Shown one piece after another: positions 14,101 through 25,385 of a DNA stretch of 64,000 nucleotides. The stretch spans positions 5,277,501 to 5,341,500 of the forward strand of contig CM052361.1 in NCBI GenBank assembly GCA_028551475.1, given 5' to 3'. Within the stretch, counting starts at the first letter, position 1. Each line of letters starts with the position of its first letter. Made by a program: the position numbers and the translations under genes. The DNA comes from Casuarina equisetifolia (Eukaryota; Streptophyta; Magnoliopsida; Fagales; Casuarinaceae). The notes beneath the pieces were generated by a model. That model saw only the letters and a program-made list of their open reading frames with translations. It made no database searches and was not told the DNA's origin.

Positions 14101-15374
14101 CTGGTTATTTAGGAGATCCTATTTAGTTCGTTATAAATCTATTGTATGAACACAAATGATAGTCTATATTTTCTCTCTTCATTATAGTTTGGAGCTAAAA
14201 AAGATACTAGATTATTGCTCCACCTTAATAGATCAAAGTCGTAACCATCAATTTGTGTCCATCGGGGAACACATGAAAATGAATTGATTCATTCTATTGA
14301 AGCAGGATTCCCAGCCAACACAGGTTTCATCCATTTAGTATTTAATGAGAGCCATTTGAAATATTTCCCTTTCTAAGTCAATAAATTTATGCATGTAGGG
14401 AACCATGTCGGCCTTTGTACCAAATCCATTGAGTAACAAACCATTATAGCAGGCTAAAAGTCCTTTTATTAAGAGTTGTAACTGACCACATTACTCATGT
14501 TGCAGATTCAAACAATGTCAGGGAAATTTTCTTCTAATAGAGAACTGAAGGATGCAGCTCATGTGAGTCAGCCTCAAATCACTCCCATATATGCAGATAG
14601 CCTTGAGGGAGTATGCCCTATGATTGTGGCTAAGCAACTGCTTCCTGAAGTAGGATTGCCAAAAGACAGTCAAGTAGACAGTCTATCCAATACTCCTATC
14701 ATATTCTCTGATAAATTGAAATCCAAGTTTGGGAGGGATGTTTTCCATTACAACACTAGATCCACGGAAACTTCAGACGATGCAAGAACTGAATGTCAAC
14801 AAAATGGAAGGAATACGTCGAAGCTTGAATGGGTAGAACAATATGAACCTGGTGTATATATCACATTTACGGTTTTGCCAAGTGGGCAGAAGGGGCTGAA
14901 ACGAGTGAGATTCAGGTAACAATTATCAAATTTACCATTCCATTTGAATACCTTCTTATCTTGAGACTTGCATGAATGAAAATTTGTCTCTGGGTGTGTG
15001 CCCGTGCGTGCATACTATCAAATAATTGGGCTCTCTATATTGGTAAAAATTATTAGATATTGGCTCTTCATGATGATTTCTAAATTGGATAAGGGGCTTT
15101 TACTTAATGCTTATTCTAAAGAATTCTAATTTTAGTAGCTTCATAGTGGTTTCTAAGACTCTGATATGGTTTCATTTTGCTCTATTTTTTACTGTTTCTC
15201 TTGGTATTGGATACAATAAAACTAGTACTTTTTAATTGAGCTTTCTTTGCTACTTGCTACTTGCTTTGTAGCCGAAAGCGATTTACTGAGAGGGAGGCAG
15301 AGCTGTGGTGGGAGGAGAATCAAGTTACTGTATATCAAAAGTGTGACATTGAAGGCTATAGCAACTCACCATAA
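3692..15374 (+). CDS. PRAF: PH, RCC1 and FYVE domain protein with C-terminal BRX domain (PRAF family)
   Basis: Nine exons: 3692-3742, 5170-5256, 6497-6580, 6685-6765, 6871-7065, 9419-11482, 13213-13359, 14506-14915, 15272-15374. All are bounded by GT-AG introns and phases join without a break, giving 1073 residues, close to the ~1100 usual for the family. Order: PH-like domain over exons 1-5 (residues ~14-125); RCC1 repeats ~260-645 with recurring W-G-x-G and A-C-G-x-x-H-T motifs; FYVE zinc finger ~650-710 with eight cysteines; charged coiled coil ~855-903; BRX domain ~1010-1070 starting WVEQYEPGVYITF. Known family role: phosphoinositide-binding membrane association through PH/FYVE, with RCC1 repeats reported to act on small GTPases. 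The FYVE basic motif reads RKRQNC, where I remember RKRHNC in relatives. Identity is firm; the exact member is not assigned. Confidence 0.94.
5069..5126. repeat. (CT)n microsatellite in PRAF intron 1
   Basis: Uninterrupted CT array ending 43 bases before exon 2 of the PRAF gene (5170). On the sense strand it is a long pyrimidine tract close to the acceptor site. Confidence 0.97.
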
Positions 15375-15549
15375 TCAGACGAAAGGATTATCTTTGCATG
15401 CCCTGTATAGATAAGTCAACAATTAACTGGTGGATAATATTAGACAGTACGAGGAAATTGATGCCAAGGGTGAAAAATTCTTCCAGTCCTGTAATTTAGG
15501 TGCCATTCATGTGAAGTTTCTTGCCTATGGCATCTTGTGTATAGTTTTC

Positions 15550-15555
15550 AATAAA
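15550..15555 (+). terminator. Candidate poly(A) signal of the PRAF gene
   Basis: AATAAA about 175 bases after the PRAF stop codon, just before a CT array at about 15567-15613. It is the first canonical signal I noticed downstream; assignment is by position only. Confidence 0.5.
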
Positions 15556-15559
15556 AGCA

Positions 15560-15615
<56 letters not shown>

Positions 15616-17581
15616 AGTTCAAACTCTTAGTTTACAAGAAAAGTGAAGATTATTCACGGGTCAAGGTTGCAGAAGGCTTGGGGAAAACTCCCATTTGGTC
15701 ACATGTTGCTGAGGGTGAGACTGAAAAAAACAAAAGGAAATCACTGTCCATGATGACTTTGGAGACATCTAAAACCGGTGGAAATTTTGCTTTAATTGTC
15801 ATTGCCGCTGAAAATCTGCAAATCCAAGTATAAGGTTTCGGAAGGCTTCCTCCATAACCCTGATCCCTCGTGCTTAGTAACTGCGATGAAAACATGCATC
15901 ATTGTCGAGTTGAAACTACACTTCTAGAGGAGGCTAAACAGATGAGAGTGGAGACATGTTGAGTTTCTATCTGGCCTGACTCAAACTTCAAGCTTGCTGA
16001 GTTGATATGTGAAGCTTGCATTTGATGCCACTAGTGGAGGTCCAGCGGGTTTTTAGAAGTGAAGCTTCCTCTTCTCCATGCTTCCCAGTCATTCTGTACT
16101 TCCATTTAGAAAGTATTGGATAGTGTATCATAGACTTTAAGTGTTGCTCATATTGTTCAGTAAAGCTTAAATAAAGTTCATATAAAGATCATATGTAAAT
16201 CGTCTGGATAATGGGAAATCTATAGAACCCATCATGCAATACTTAGCAAGACCAAGTTCTTAGGGGTTTGATAGCAAAACCTAGTATCTAGGACTCTGTT
16301 AGAGAAACCAAGTTTCCAGGAGCCAATTAACTTATTTTCTGCGGTTTCGCAAGATTCTATGGAGTGTTTGGCTTATTTCGCTAACTTGTTATGTAGAACT
16401 CTAAAGGAAAATGTAGTAAAAAAAAAAGTAAGAGTAATTTATAGTGAAAATCCTTAGATAAACTACTTCTTACAAAAAGTAGTGACGCTTTGGCTATTTT
16501 ATCACACAGCTTCTTCCTATGGGTTTCAAGAGCCTTCTTGAAACCCATGCTTTCAATTCCCTAACAAGCCTCTTGTAATTTGTATAAAACAATTCATGTG
16601 GCATCTTGAAGGATATAGGGTAAAGAGACATACCAAAAGCCGCAGCTTCGATAATGAGAGATCTTTGTGGGACTTTTAATGCTTCCCTTGTGAGCACCTC
16701 CAAATTGATGCAGTCCCACACATCTTTCTAGATTCTGTTGGGACATTGATTGTGACAATGCGTTGTGATTTTCCGCTCATGGTTAAGGGTTCAGCTTGAA
16801 TAGAAGCTTCTGAGCAACTTTGTAGAACTGGCCCTTTTTTCTTTAGCATTGATGAAATAGCTCCTTCGAGAATGAATAGTGGATCATTACCAGAAAATAT
16901 GAATATCTTTAAGGCGAACCAAAGGAAAAATTACTAGATTTACAAAGAAATAATAAATACCTAGAAAGAGTTTCTAAACAACTCAAAAGGGTACAAAAGA
17001 TTACGACATGAAGCTAATGCCTAAATGTTTTTTTTTAATAATAGGATCTTCAAATAAGATTTACTTTATATAAAAATTTTGTTACAATATTTTCATTAGT
17101 TTCTTTTAAAGTAGAGGTGGGTTACAAGCTTTCTGCTAAAATAATATTTCTCCCTTACAAATTATTTTAGGCTACGAGTTTAGTGCATGACAATGCTACC
17201 TCCTTAAATTAAATTTTAGTACCAAATTAGAAGGTTACTTCCTTAGTAAAAACTAGTTTACAACATGAAGTTAAAAGAGAAATACACACTGCACTTTAAT
17301 AATCTAGACCCCAAACCCTAAAAATTATTATGATTACAGTTTTCTAATGAAGAAGAAATGCTACACAACATATTAACCTAAACTTCACCCAAAGTTTAAT
17401 CTAATTCGACCTGAGACAAGACAACTTTTCGTTACGCTCAAGGTTCTCACTAGACAGGTTCTGTTACTTTGAGATTTCATTAGAGGGCTGAAAAGGAGCT
17501 CTGATGCCAGAATTTAGTGTGTTGCTAAGGAAGTCTCCGTTTCTTCAAACAAATATAAATCGTACGGTAGCACGCATTCGG

Positions 17582-17595
17582 AGAACGAATGTCTG
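17582..17595. repeat. Left target-site duplication of the SINE
   Basis: AGAACGAATGTCTG, identical to 17723-17736 on the other side of the SINE. The neighbouring bases differ (G before this copy, A before the other; G after this copy, C after the other), so the duplication is exactly 14 bp. Confidence 0.9.
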
Positions 17596-17722
17596 GGGGC
17601 GGGGCCCTGGCTCAGTGGCGTTCTCTGAACCTAACCTTGACCGGCCGTCCCACCGGTCAGGGGTTCGAATCCCGTCCCTTCTCCTCCCCGGGTGTGTGAG
17701 TTTTTTTTTTAAAAAAAAAAGA
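17596..17722 (+). mobile_element. tRNA-derived SINE with target-site duplication
   Basis: A GC-rich segment of about 127 bases in AT-rich DNA. It has an A-box-like TGGCTCAGTGG (17608-17618) and a B box GGTTCGAATCC (17662-17672), the internal promoter of RNA polymerase III, and ends in T10A10. It is flanked by a perfect 14-bp direct repeat, AGAACGAATGTCTG, at 17582-17595 and 17723-17736, the hallmark of target-primed retroposition. A functional tRNA is unlikely: the sequence between the boxes does not fold as an anticodon arm that I can see and the boxes are about 43 bases apart. The unmutated duplication suggests a fairly recent insertion. Family name not recognised. Confidence 0.87.
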
Positions 17723-17736
17723 AGAACGAATGTCTG
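17723..17736. repeat. Right target-site duplication of the SINE
   Basis: Second copy of AGAACGAATGTCTG, directly after the A-rich tail of the SINE. Confidence 0.9.
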
Positions 17737-19732
17737 CTTTACTATTTTGGGCCAAATCACTTTATTCAGTTTTTAACTAATATCTCTTTGCTTTTTCTCT
17801 TTTTCTCGCTTGACGTGACTTCACAGAGATTTTTCTTTGGAGGACTCGGACCAGAAAAAGATACATCATGAGGCTTCCTTTCGGCAACAGTTTGAAGGTG
17901 GATCGCTCATTATAAAATTAGCCCATGAGAGTGCTTTTCTCCCAGAAATTAGCATAATAATGTCAAACATCCAATCAGATACCATCCGACCAATGATTCT
18001 TTTCTTTATTTGGAAATTTGTGGGTGTCAAAGATACCAATTTCCATGTTTTATTTACTATAAGCAAAAAAAAAAAGAGAAAAAAGAAACAAAAGGAAAAG
18101 AAACACCATTTTCTGTTCGTCCCTCTTCATTCAAAAACCCTACTCTTTTAAGGGAGACATCACAATCTACCTTTATTGAAGGAGAGATAGATACGCTCTG
18201 TGTATTTAGATAGCTAACTTTTCCTTAATGATCTATCTTTCTCGTTAAAAGTTGAAGTTTGCAAAACAACAAGAATTTGACACTTATTTTAGCTAGCATA
18301 TAGAGCACTTGAGTAAATCATTTATCATGAATGAAGCTCTCGAGGAGAACCTTTGATGCAACTCTTCCTTTCTTGCGCCCACCATCTGTATCTAGCAATA
18401 GTTACGAGATAAGTATAGCTTCCATGGCAATAACTTCAAGAAGGAAGATACTCTTTACTGGGTGGCCAAAAAGAAAATCTTTTGTCAATGGAACACAAGG
18501 GTGGTGTGTTAGGGTATTTGAAAGGATAGAAATGTTTCTTTTTCTTCTGGGTCCATTCCGCTGGCGTCTTTGATGTTCTCGACGAAGCTGTTTTTGGCTT
18601 TAGAGCTTCGGTCGACTATAGAGAATTAATCATTTTCAAAAAGCCAAAATGGATGTCTCTTCATCTTTTGGGGTTTTCAACCGTTCTCTTTTGCGCTTAG
18701 GTTGTGCCTGTTTCTTTTTTCTTGTTGAAGCTATTGCATCCATCCAGGTGCTCTTTCTAGAGCAGCCTTGGGGTATGCCCTTTTGATTTTGTGTTTCCTT
18801 TAGACTTATTTAAATTTATTCGTAGTTTCCAAATAACAAAAATTCACAATAGAGCTGGCCTTCTCAATCCTTAAATCCTCACATTTCAAATGAAACAAAC
18901 CACCCTATCTAGGAAAATTGGTATACTTGCATACCCTCTACTTGAACAGAAGGAAATAACATGTTTAGATGGAGCATGTAACTCCCTTATCCCTTGCCCA
19001 TCATAGGCTAAAAAAGTGGCTATCCTTGCCTATTTAGATGAAGTTGTGTTATCGCCATATAGCCACATCTATGGCCAGCTTATCGATATTAGATGCGAGT
19101 GCATGAACAAACCTCATCTTTGTGACAAAGATACACTGCTCATGTCTTCAACCAGAGGAGTTGTTGAACTTTTTGTTTTCATTTTTGGCTCAATGTCACA
19201 CATGTTGATATATTGAAATGATAATTATACTAAGTGATGACTCCTATACAATCTTATATAGTATGGAAGGCTCTTCTAATCAACGTATGTTCTGCTAGTT
19301 TTTATGCAGTTGAAGCTGTATCTTATTAAGTGACATTGAAGTAACATATTCAAGGATTGAATCATGCTAAAGTGTCGTAGCTTCACAAGGAAGTTCTAGG
19401 TTGATATGCCAACCAAGAAAATCTGAAGTCGCTGAAGAACAACGCAAAAGGGTACTCACAAAAAGGTCGAACAAGATAACCCGGAAGGTCATTGCAGTAA
19501 CCGTGGTATAATGGCAAGAGCTTCAACAATGTATACGTACGAAACCTGTCTGGTATCCCATGACGTCTTACTATTCACTCTTCTGATTAGGAATGAATGT
19601 GAAATAGAGGCTAAATGCGTAGGCTCATGGCTTTTACAACAAAGATGACGACGATTACATCAACCTCCAAGAAGCATAAACCCCTAAAGGAGAAAAGCAC
19701 CAAAAGCTGGATTGATGGAAAGGAAAAGTATG

Positions 19733-19742
<10 letters not shown>

Positions 19743-19777
<35 letters not shown>

Positions 19778-19787
19778 GAGAGAGAGG
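19743..19787. repeat. (GA)n microsatellite
   Basis: GA array with one interrupting GG, about 45 bases. Confidence 0.95.
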
Positions 19788-19821
19788 AAAAGGATGAGAA
19801 GACTTACAAGTGATCCTAATC

Positions 19822-19851
19822 TGCCACGTGGAAGATTTAGTTCACGTGGCA
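19822..19851. promoter_or_regulatory. Inverted pair of G-boxes
   Basis: TGCCACGTG (19822-19830) and CACGTGGCA (19843-19851) form a perfect inverted repeat around a 12-base spacer. Each half contains CACGTG, the core bound by plant bZIP and bHLH factors, and each also fits the ABA-response element ACGTGGC/GCCACGT. It lies about 1.7 kb before the NAC start codon; assignment to that gene is inference. Confidence 0.55.
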
Positions 19852-20968
19852 AAAGCTGGCCCCACATGGGGTCCCGATGGACTGTTGTCTTTCATTACGA
19901 AGGCAAGCTTTTGCTTGTCAGGTTGATTGACTGGGATGGTACGATGACCATACAAATTCCTTTCTTTATCTTTGTTGGTTGTCGTAATAGATTCTCGTAG
20001 GACATAACACATATTTTACAGATTGAACATCCCATGTGTATATGCGGACTTGAGCTCTCGGGAAACAGGTTCCCATGTGAGTTTGGCAGGAGACTATTCA
20101 TGAAACGTGGGGTAAAATGGAGGTAAACCATTCCGCAGCTCTTACGCAGGCTGTCGTTCTTCCCTGCTTATCATCTGCAAAAGCAAAAGCATTATAAAAG
20201 CAGCCATAACTGACGACAAAAAGTTCTCAAACCGTTACAATAATCAGTAACCAACGATATTTAGAGACTGTTCCCCAGAAGTTAACCGTCCACTGCCTGT
20301 ATGGCGGCATTTTATGTTTCCCGAAAGAAAATGGGAGAAGTTTAATGAAAACCCATCTTATTGCTGCATGCGTAGTATGAAAACCCATCTTTAGGAATTC
20401 AAACAATTGAACCTAAGACTTAAGAAGGTCCCAAGCAACATTCACTTTAACTTAATTAAACGTTTATCAACAACATAACAGCTTTCTTAATGTCATAATT
20501 GTCGGTTTAGTTAAACTAAAGTTGTTGATGTTAGAATTACTACAGCCTCTTTGAAACTTTTTTCTCTAACACAACAACGTGCATGGAAAAGAGAGTTTAA
20601 TCTTCAAATTGGCTAAGCCAACATGAAAGGGTCATAGAGCAAATATCTTCTTCTTCTTTCTTTCTTTCTTTTTTTTTATTTAATCGCATTGACGAAATGA
20701 AGTTATTCTTCTGGAATTCGCATATAGGTTTCTTCTTCATAACGAGGACGTGAACAAAAAGAAACCGGCGATCATCAAGGGAAAGATTGACGACAGGAAA
20801 TCAACGTGCGAAAGCGACATTCTTCAGTTACAACGCCGCCGAAATTCGTTTTCCTCTGTTTCTCGTTAACGTAGATCTTTCGGACAGGAATAGTCGGTCT
20901 CTGCATCCAATCAGGTACTACCATGTGGACAAAATATTCGAGAAAGGACAAGAACGAAGCATGGGATA

Positions 20969-20973
<5 letters not shown>

Positions 20974-21010
<37 letters not shown>
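20974..21010. repeat. (GA)n microsatellite
   Basis: Uninterrupted GA array of about 37 bases, some 500 bases upstream of the NAC start codon. Confidence 0.95.
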
Positions 21011-21014
<4 letters not shown>

Positions 21015-21253
21015 ATTAAGCTTCAAAAGAACGATAACAGGAATAAGTATTGGATTGTGAAAAAACAGATGAAAAGTTAAAGGTGGTGGCAAAGAGGCGG
21101 TGGCAGCTTCCCGTTTGCTTTTTCTCTTTCTTTTTGTCCTCTTATCGAAACCCCAAGCAACTCCCACATTCCACTTCTCTCCCGACGTCCTTGACCCTTC
21201 CTCATCACCTCCTCTCTTTCGCTTGGATCTTCTTCCTCCCCGTAAGGTCTAAC

Positions 21254-21255
<2 letters not shown>

Positions 21256-21295
<40 letters not shown>
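21256..21295. repeat. (CT)n microsatellite in the probable NAC 5'-leader intron
   Basis: CT array of about 40 bases just after a GTAAGG donor-like site (about 21242). It probably lies inside an intron of the NAC 5' leader whose acceptor is near 21393. Confidence 0.93.
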
Positions 21296-21298
<3 letters not shown>

Positions 21299-21518
21299 CT
21301 CAATCTGTTCCTTAGTGCGTTTTCTTAACATGCTCGAAAACTTAAGTACTATCTAATATCGCTAATACTACAATGAGTTTCTTCTCTTTTCAGGTACTGT
21401 GTTGTTGTACAGCTATTGTTTTCAAGGGCTAGTCTCTTTGTTGTTTTTGAATACGAGAGGCTGGTTATCCTCTTTCATTTTCTAAACAAGGAACAGGAAG
21501 AAGCTCCAACAGGTGATT

Positions 21519-24500
21519 ATGGCTCCTGTTTCATTGCCTCCCGGTTTCCGTTTCCACCCTACCGACGAAGAACTTGTTGCCTACTACCTGAAAAGGAAGA
21601 TTAATGGTCGGGAGATTGAATTGGAGATCATCCCCGAAGTCGATCTCTACAAATGTGAACCATGGGAGTTACCAGGTATATCTCTTCTTTCTACGCTTAA
21701 GCTGTTGTTTTCTTACTTCTTTTTCATAGTTTGAAACATTTTTCAGCAACATCGCCTTTCTTCAAATCCTCTTCCCCTTCAGCGAACATATACACCATGA
21801 TGACCTCAAATACTACTTCTTCTATCGACCATCAACTTTGCATCCTTTTCCCTGTAGCAACTCAGTTATACTTTTTCAATGTCTGTAGAGTTGATTGGTA
21901 ATCTTCGAAAACTCTGAGAATGAAAGAATGATTATGTTTGCAGGGTCCATATGACTTACTTCCCATTGAACTTTGAATCCTCTATTGAGATCTACTATAA
22001 AAACAAAGAAAAAAAATATTGTTCATCGAGTCATTTATTCGTCTCAATTGTCGCCACTTCAATAAAGACTTGATACTAAGAAAATTGGTAAAAGCAAGGA
22101 ATAAGGAATTTGTTGAAAAACAATCAAGGTATATCCTTGCTTCTTGAAAATTCACTTGTAAAGTTAATAAACAGATTAAAATGGCTATGTGAAAGCTTCT
22201 GTTTAGGGTTTGCATGATAATCTTTTTCTATTTCCACTTTTCCCAAGTTGCTTGTCTATTTTGCTACCCCTTAAACGGTGCACCCTTACTAGATGGCATG
22301 TGGCAGGTGTCATGGGTTCATGGAGATTAATTTATTCACCTAATTTTTCTTTAAATACGTATAATGGTTGGAAACTTGACTAGCTATGGGATAAAGGCCG
22401 AAGCAGGTCCCAATACCTTTTTCAAAAGGCGACCCTCACATACTGACCTAAACTCTTCCTTTAGACACGGATTTGCGTTCTTTTCATTCATTTTTATGAT
22501 AATGAAAGATCACCTAAACGCGTTGAATGTGCTTTACTAACGAGTCATATATCTCAAACTTTAACATAAAATGTCCCGTTCCACCATGAATATTTCTTAA
22601 CCGGAAAAAGAAGTATAAATTTGGAGGCTAAAGAATAGTCCCTCCATCTTTAGATTTGTTGTGAACTAGAAGATTTGTGACTCAAGTCAAAAAGCAAAGG
22701 AAAAGGAAAGGATCCCATTGTCTACAAGAGATAGTGCTTTCGTATCTTTAATGGTATGAGTATATTTTGACCACAGTATATCTTTAATGGTAGAGTCTCA
22801 ACTTAGAAAGAGGATATTTTTGTGTGGCTTCGACCATAGTTGCTCCTGTAATGCAAGTATAGACCTCTCTCTGTGGGTGCCGGGATCTCACTAGATGATT
22901 TTACAATGCAGGAAAGTCATTGTTACCAAGCAAAGATATGGAGTGGTATTTCTTCAGTCCACGGGATCGGAAGTATCCCAACGGATCAAGGACTAATCGT
23001 GCAACCAAAGCTGGATATTGGAAGGCCACAGGGAAGGACCGAAAAGTGAACTCTCAGACGCGTGCTGTGGGCATGAAGAAAACCCTAGTTTATTATCGAG
23101 GGAGAGCACCTCATGGGGCTCGAACAGGTTGGGTTATGCATGAATATCGCCTGGACGAGAGGGAATGTGAAACTGCTTCAGGCTTGCAGGTACCGCCTTT
23201 TTTTCCTTTCTTATTTCATCTGCCTTCAAAGGCATTTTGACATAGAATTGATGTTTCCACAGAAGAGTTCAGAGAACATCCAAGTCAATAAATGTCTCAC
23301 AGACGTACTTGTCATGTGTTATCTGCAGGACGCGTATGCCCTTTGTCGTGTGTTCAAGAAGAGTACAACTGTTGCAAAGATAGGAGAGCATTATGCTACC
23401 TCTACTAGCAACCAGCTAACCAGTAATCATTCATCAAGCATTGACCTCTATTCTGATGGTAGGCTTGAAGATTTTGAGAGCTCGGATTATTCGATGCCAT
23501 ATGATTCCTGCTCACCCAACATGGCTACCGGATCATCACTTGATATGAATTCAGCAAGAGATGGGAAATGGATGCAGTACTTATCAGAAGAGGCATTTAA
23601 CCTTAACCCACCAGCTTATCCAAATTATGGAACTGTTTCATATCCTCCATCAAAGGTAAACCTTTCTGTATTTTCAGATATTTAGTCACTAGAACATAAT
23701 CAATAGTTACATAATTTCTGTAATCCTAAATATTAATCTGTGCCTTTGCAGGTCGATATAGCATTAGAGTGTGCAAGGTTGCAGCATCGTTTCTCTCTTC
23801 CTCCACTGGAGGTGGAGGACTTTCCTCAAGTTGGATTCACTGACTTTACAATGTCACAATCAAACCCCATGCGACAAAGTGCAAATGAAACCGATATTGT
23901 GCAGGAAATCCTTTCGGTAGCACAAGTTTCTCAGGAACTCATAAATCAATCAAACCTCCAGGGCACATGGGGTCGAAATTATGCCCCTGATGATAATTTT
24001 TCATTTATGGTTGGCAGAGAAAACCATAATCAAGTTAGTATCATGGGTCCTGAGAGATATACCGACAAAACCTGGGAAGATGCAAGAACAAGGTCCATTC
24101 AGATTCAGGATCCGGAAGAAGATTTCAAGACCCAGAGAATGGCAGAGAACTTAAGATGGGTGGGCATGTCAAATAAAGATCTCGAGAAGGTATCATATCA
24201 CCACCAAAGTTGATCTTTTTTCTTACATGATTCCTTAGCTTCCTTTTTAGAATACAAAGGTACATCTAGCAAGTTAAAAAAAAAGCTTCCTGTCGAAGCA
24301 AATATCATTTTGAGCCCGATTCTTTATCTATATTACCATACACGTATGTTCATATTAAAAGCCATGTTGGACAGATGGAAGAACACAGGATTGTTCCAGT
24401 AGAAGATATTTCATGCTTCCGGAGAAAAGGGGAGAATGGATTTCAAGGTATCAAAATCATAAGTTCTTGTTATCTTCCTTTCATATTTAACCAATGCACT

Positions 24501-25256
24501 GTTCTTATTTTTAACAAAAGCTCAACTGCAGGAGAAAGTGGGCATGTCAACGTCTGCAACGAATTTAATGAATCAGAAATGAACAGTTTCCCGCTTGGAT
24601 TTATGAATGATGAGCCCAACGAGAACTTCCTTGATGATGGCAATATGGATGGTTATTCAGGTTCTCCGAGCTTCGAGGTCATTGAGGAAGTTAAAGTTAA
24701 CCACGGGATGTTTATTTCAACTCGCCAGGTAGCCGAGACATTCTTCCACCAAATGGTTCCTTCTCAGACAGTCAAGGTCCACCTAAACCCGATGATGAAA
24801 AACTTCTCCATCGAGAAAGTTGATGCACAGATAAAAAGGTCTGAGAAGAAAGGTTCTTTCTTCAGAAAGTTCAAAGTATTTGCAAGTGGAAAGTTGACAC
24901 CATCCACCAGATCAGCAAAGCCATGTGAGGAAATAGCTAAAGCAAGTGCAATTTTTTGCATGGTGGCACTTGTTTTGATGCACATATTTGTTGGTGGATA
25001 TCCAGAGGAAGAGAAACTGATAGATGCCTTTGCTGCAACTGAGGAATTGGAAGAGAAATGCTGCTCTGACAATATCAAGAACAAGAAAAGACATGGAAGC
25101 ATCAAGTCGAGTGACAAAGGAAAGCAGGTCTCGTTGGCAATGAACACAGAAGGTGGGAAAAGCTTTATTGCTTTTACCAGGAATGTAGCGATCTTCCTCA
25201 CCATTTCTTTAGCTCTTTGTACCATCTGGGCTAACCATACTGTAACTACCGATTGA
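21519..25256 (+). CDS. Membrane-anchored NAC transcription factor (NTL type)
   Basis: Six exons: 21519-21675, 22912-23189, 23329-23655, 23752-24189, 24375-24447, 24532-25256; phases join and give 665 residues. The NAC DNA-binding domain fills exons 1-2 and the start of exon 3: it begins [19 protein letters not shown] and continues through [35 protein letters not shown] and [11 protein letters not shown]. The long C-terminal half is acidic and serine-rich, as in activation regions. A hydrophobic segment near residues 643-660, 5-10 residues before the C-terminus, fits the NTL membrane anchor; members of this class are held at a membrane and released by proteolysis to enter the nucleus. A second hydrophobic stretch lies near 559-577. 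The ATG at 21519 places the NAC motif five residues in, as expected. The precise orthologue is not assigned. Confidence 0.94.
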
Positions 25257-25379
25257 TTTCCTGATTTTCACTTCATTTCTAACTATAGTTGCTAATTTGG
25301 AAGGCACAAATTAGCCTTCTCTATGTTATAGGCAGACGCATCTCAATATGCTTGTACTTTATATTAACTCAGAATTATT

Positions 25380-25385
25380 AATAAA
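25380..25385 (+). terminator. Candidate poly(A) signal of the NAC gene
   Basis: AATAAA about 125 bases after the NAC stop codon in an AT-rich tail. Assigned by position only. Confidence 0.5.

Larger units (their letters stand above)
15375..21518. other. Intergenic region between the PRAF and NAC genes
   Basis: Six kilobases with no recognisable protein-coding exon. Contents: PRAF 3' flank with a CT array (15567-15613), a SINE at 17596-17722, two GA arrays (19743-19787 and 20974-21010), an inverted G-box pair at 19822-19851, and a CT array at 21256-21295 near the NAC gene. A probable NAC 5'-leader intron runs from about 21242 to 21393, from a GTAAGG donor to a pyrimidine-rich CAG acceptor. 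Open frames of 60-100 codons here show no domain signature. Confidence 0.6.

Noticed and set aside
17600..17690. Possible functional tRNA gene
   Set aside because: The A and B boxes are present, but no anticodon arm or acceptor stem is evident, the boxes are far apart, and the segment is bounded by a target duplication and an A-rich tail. A SINE explains all of this.
24764..25225. Minus-strand 153-codon frame over NAC exon 6
   Set aside because: Antisense to the NAC C-terminal half; no recognisable protein.
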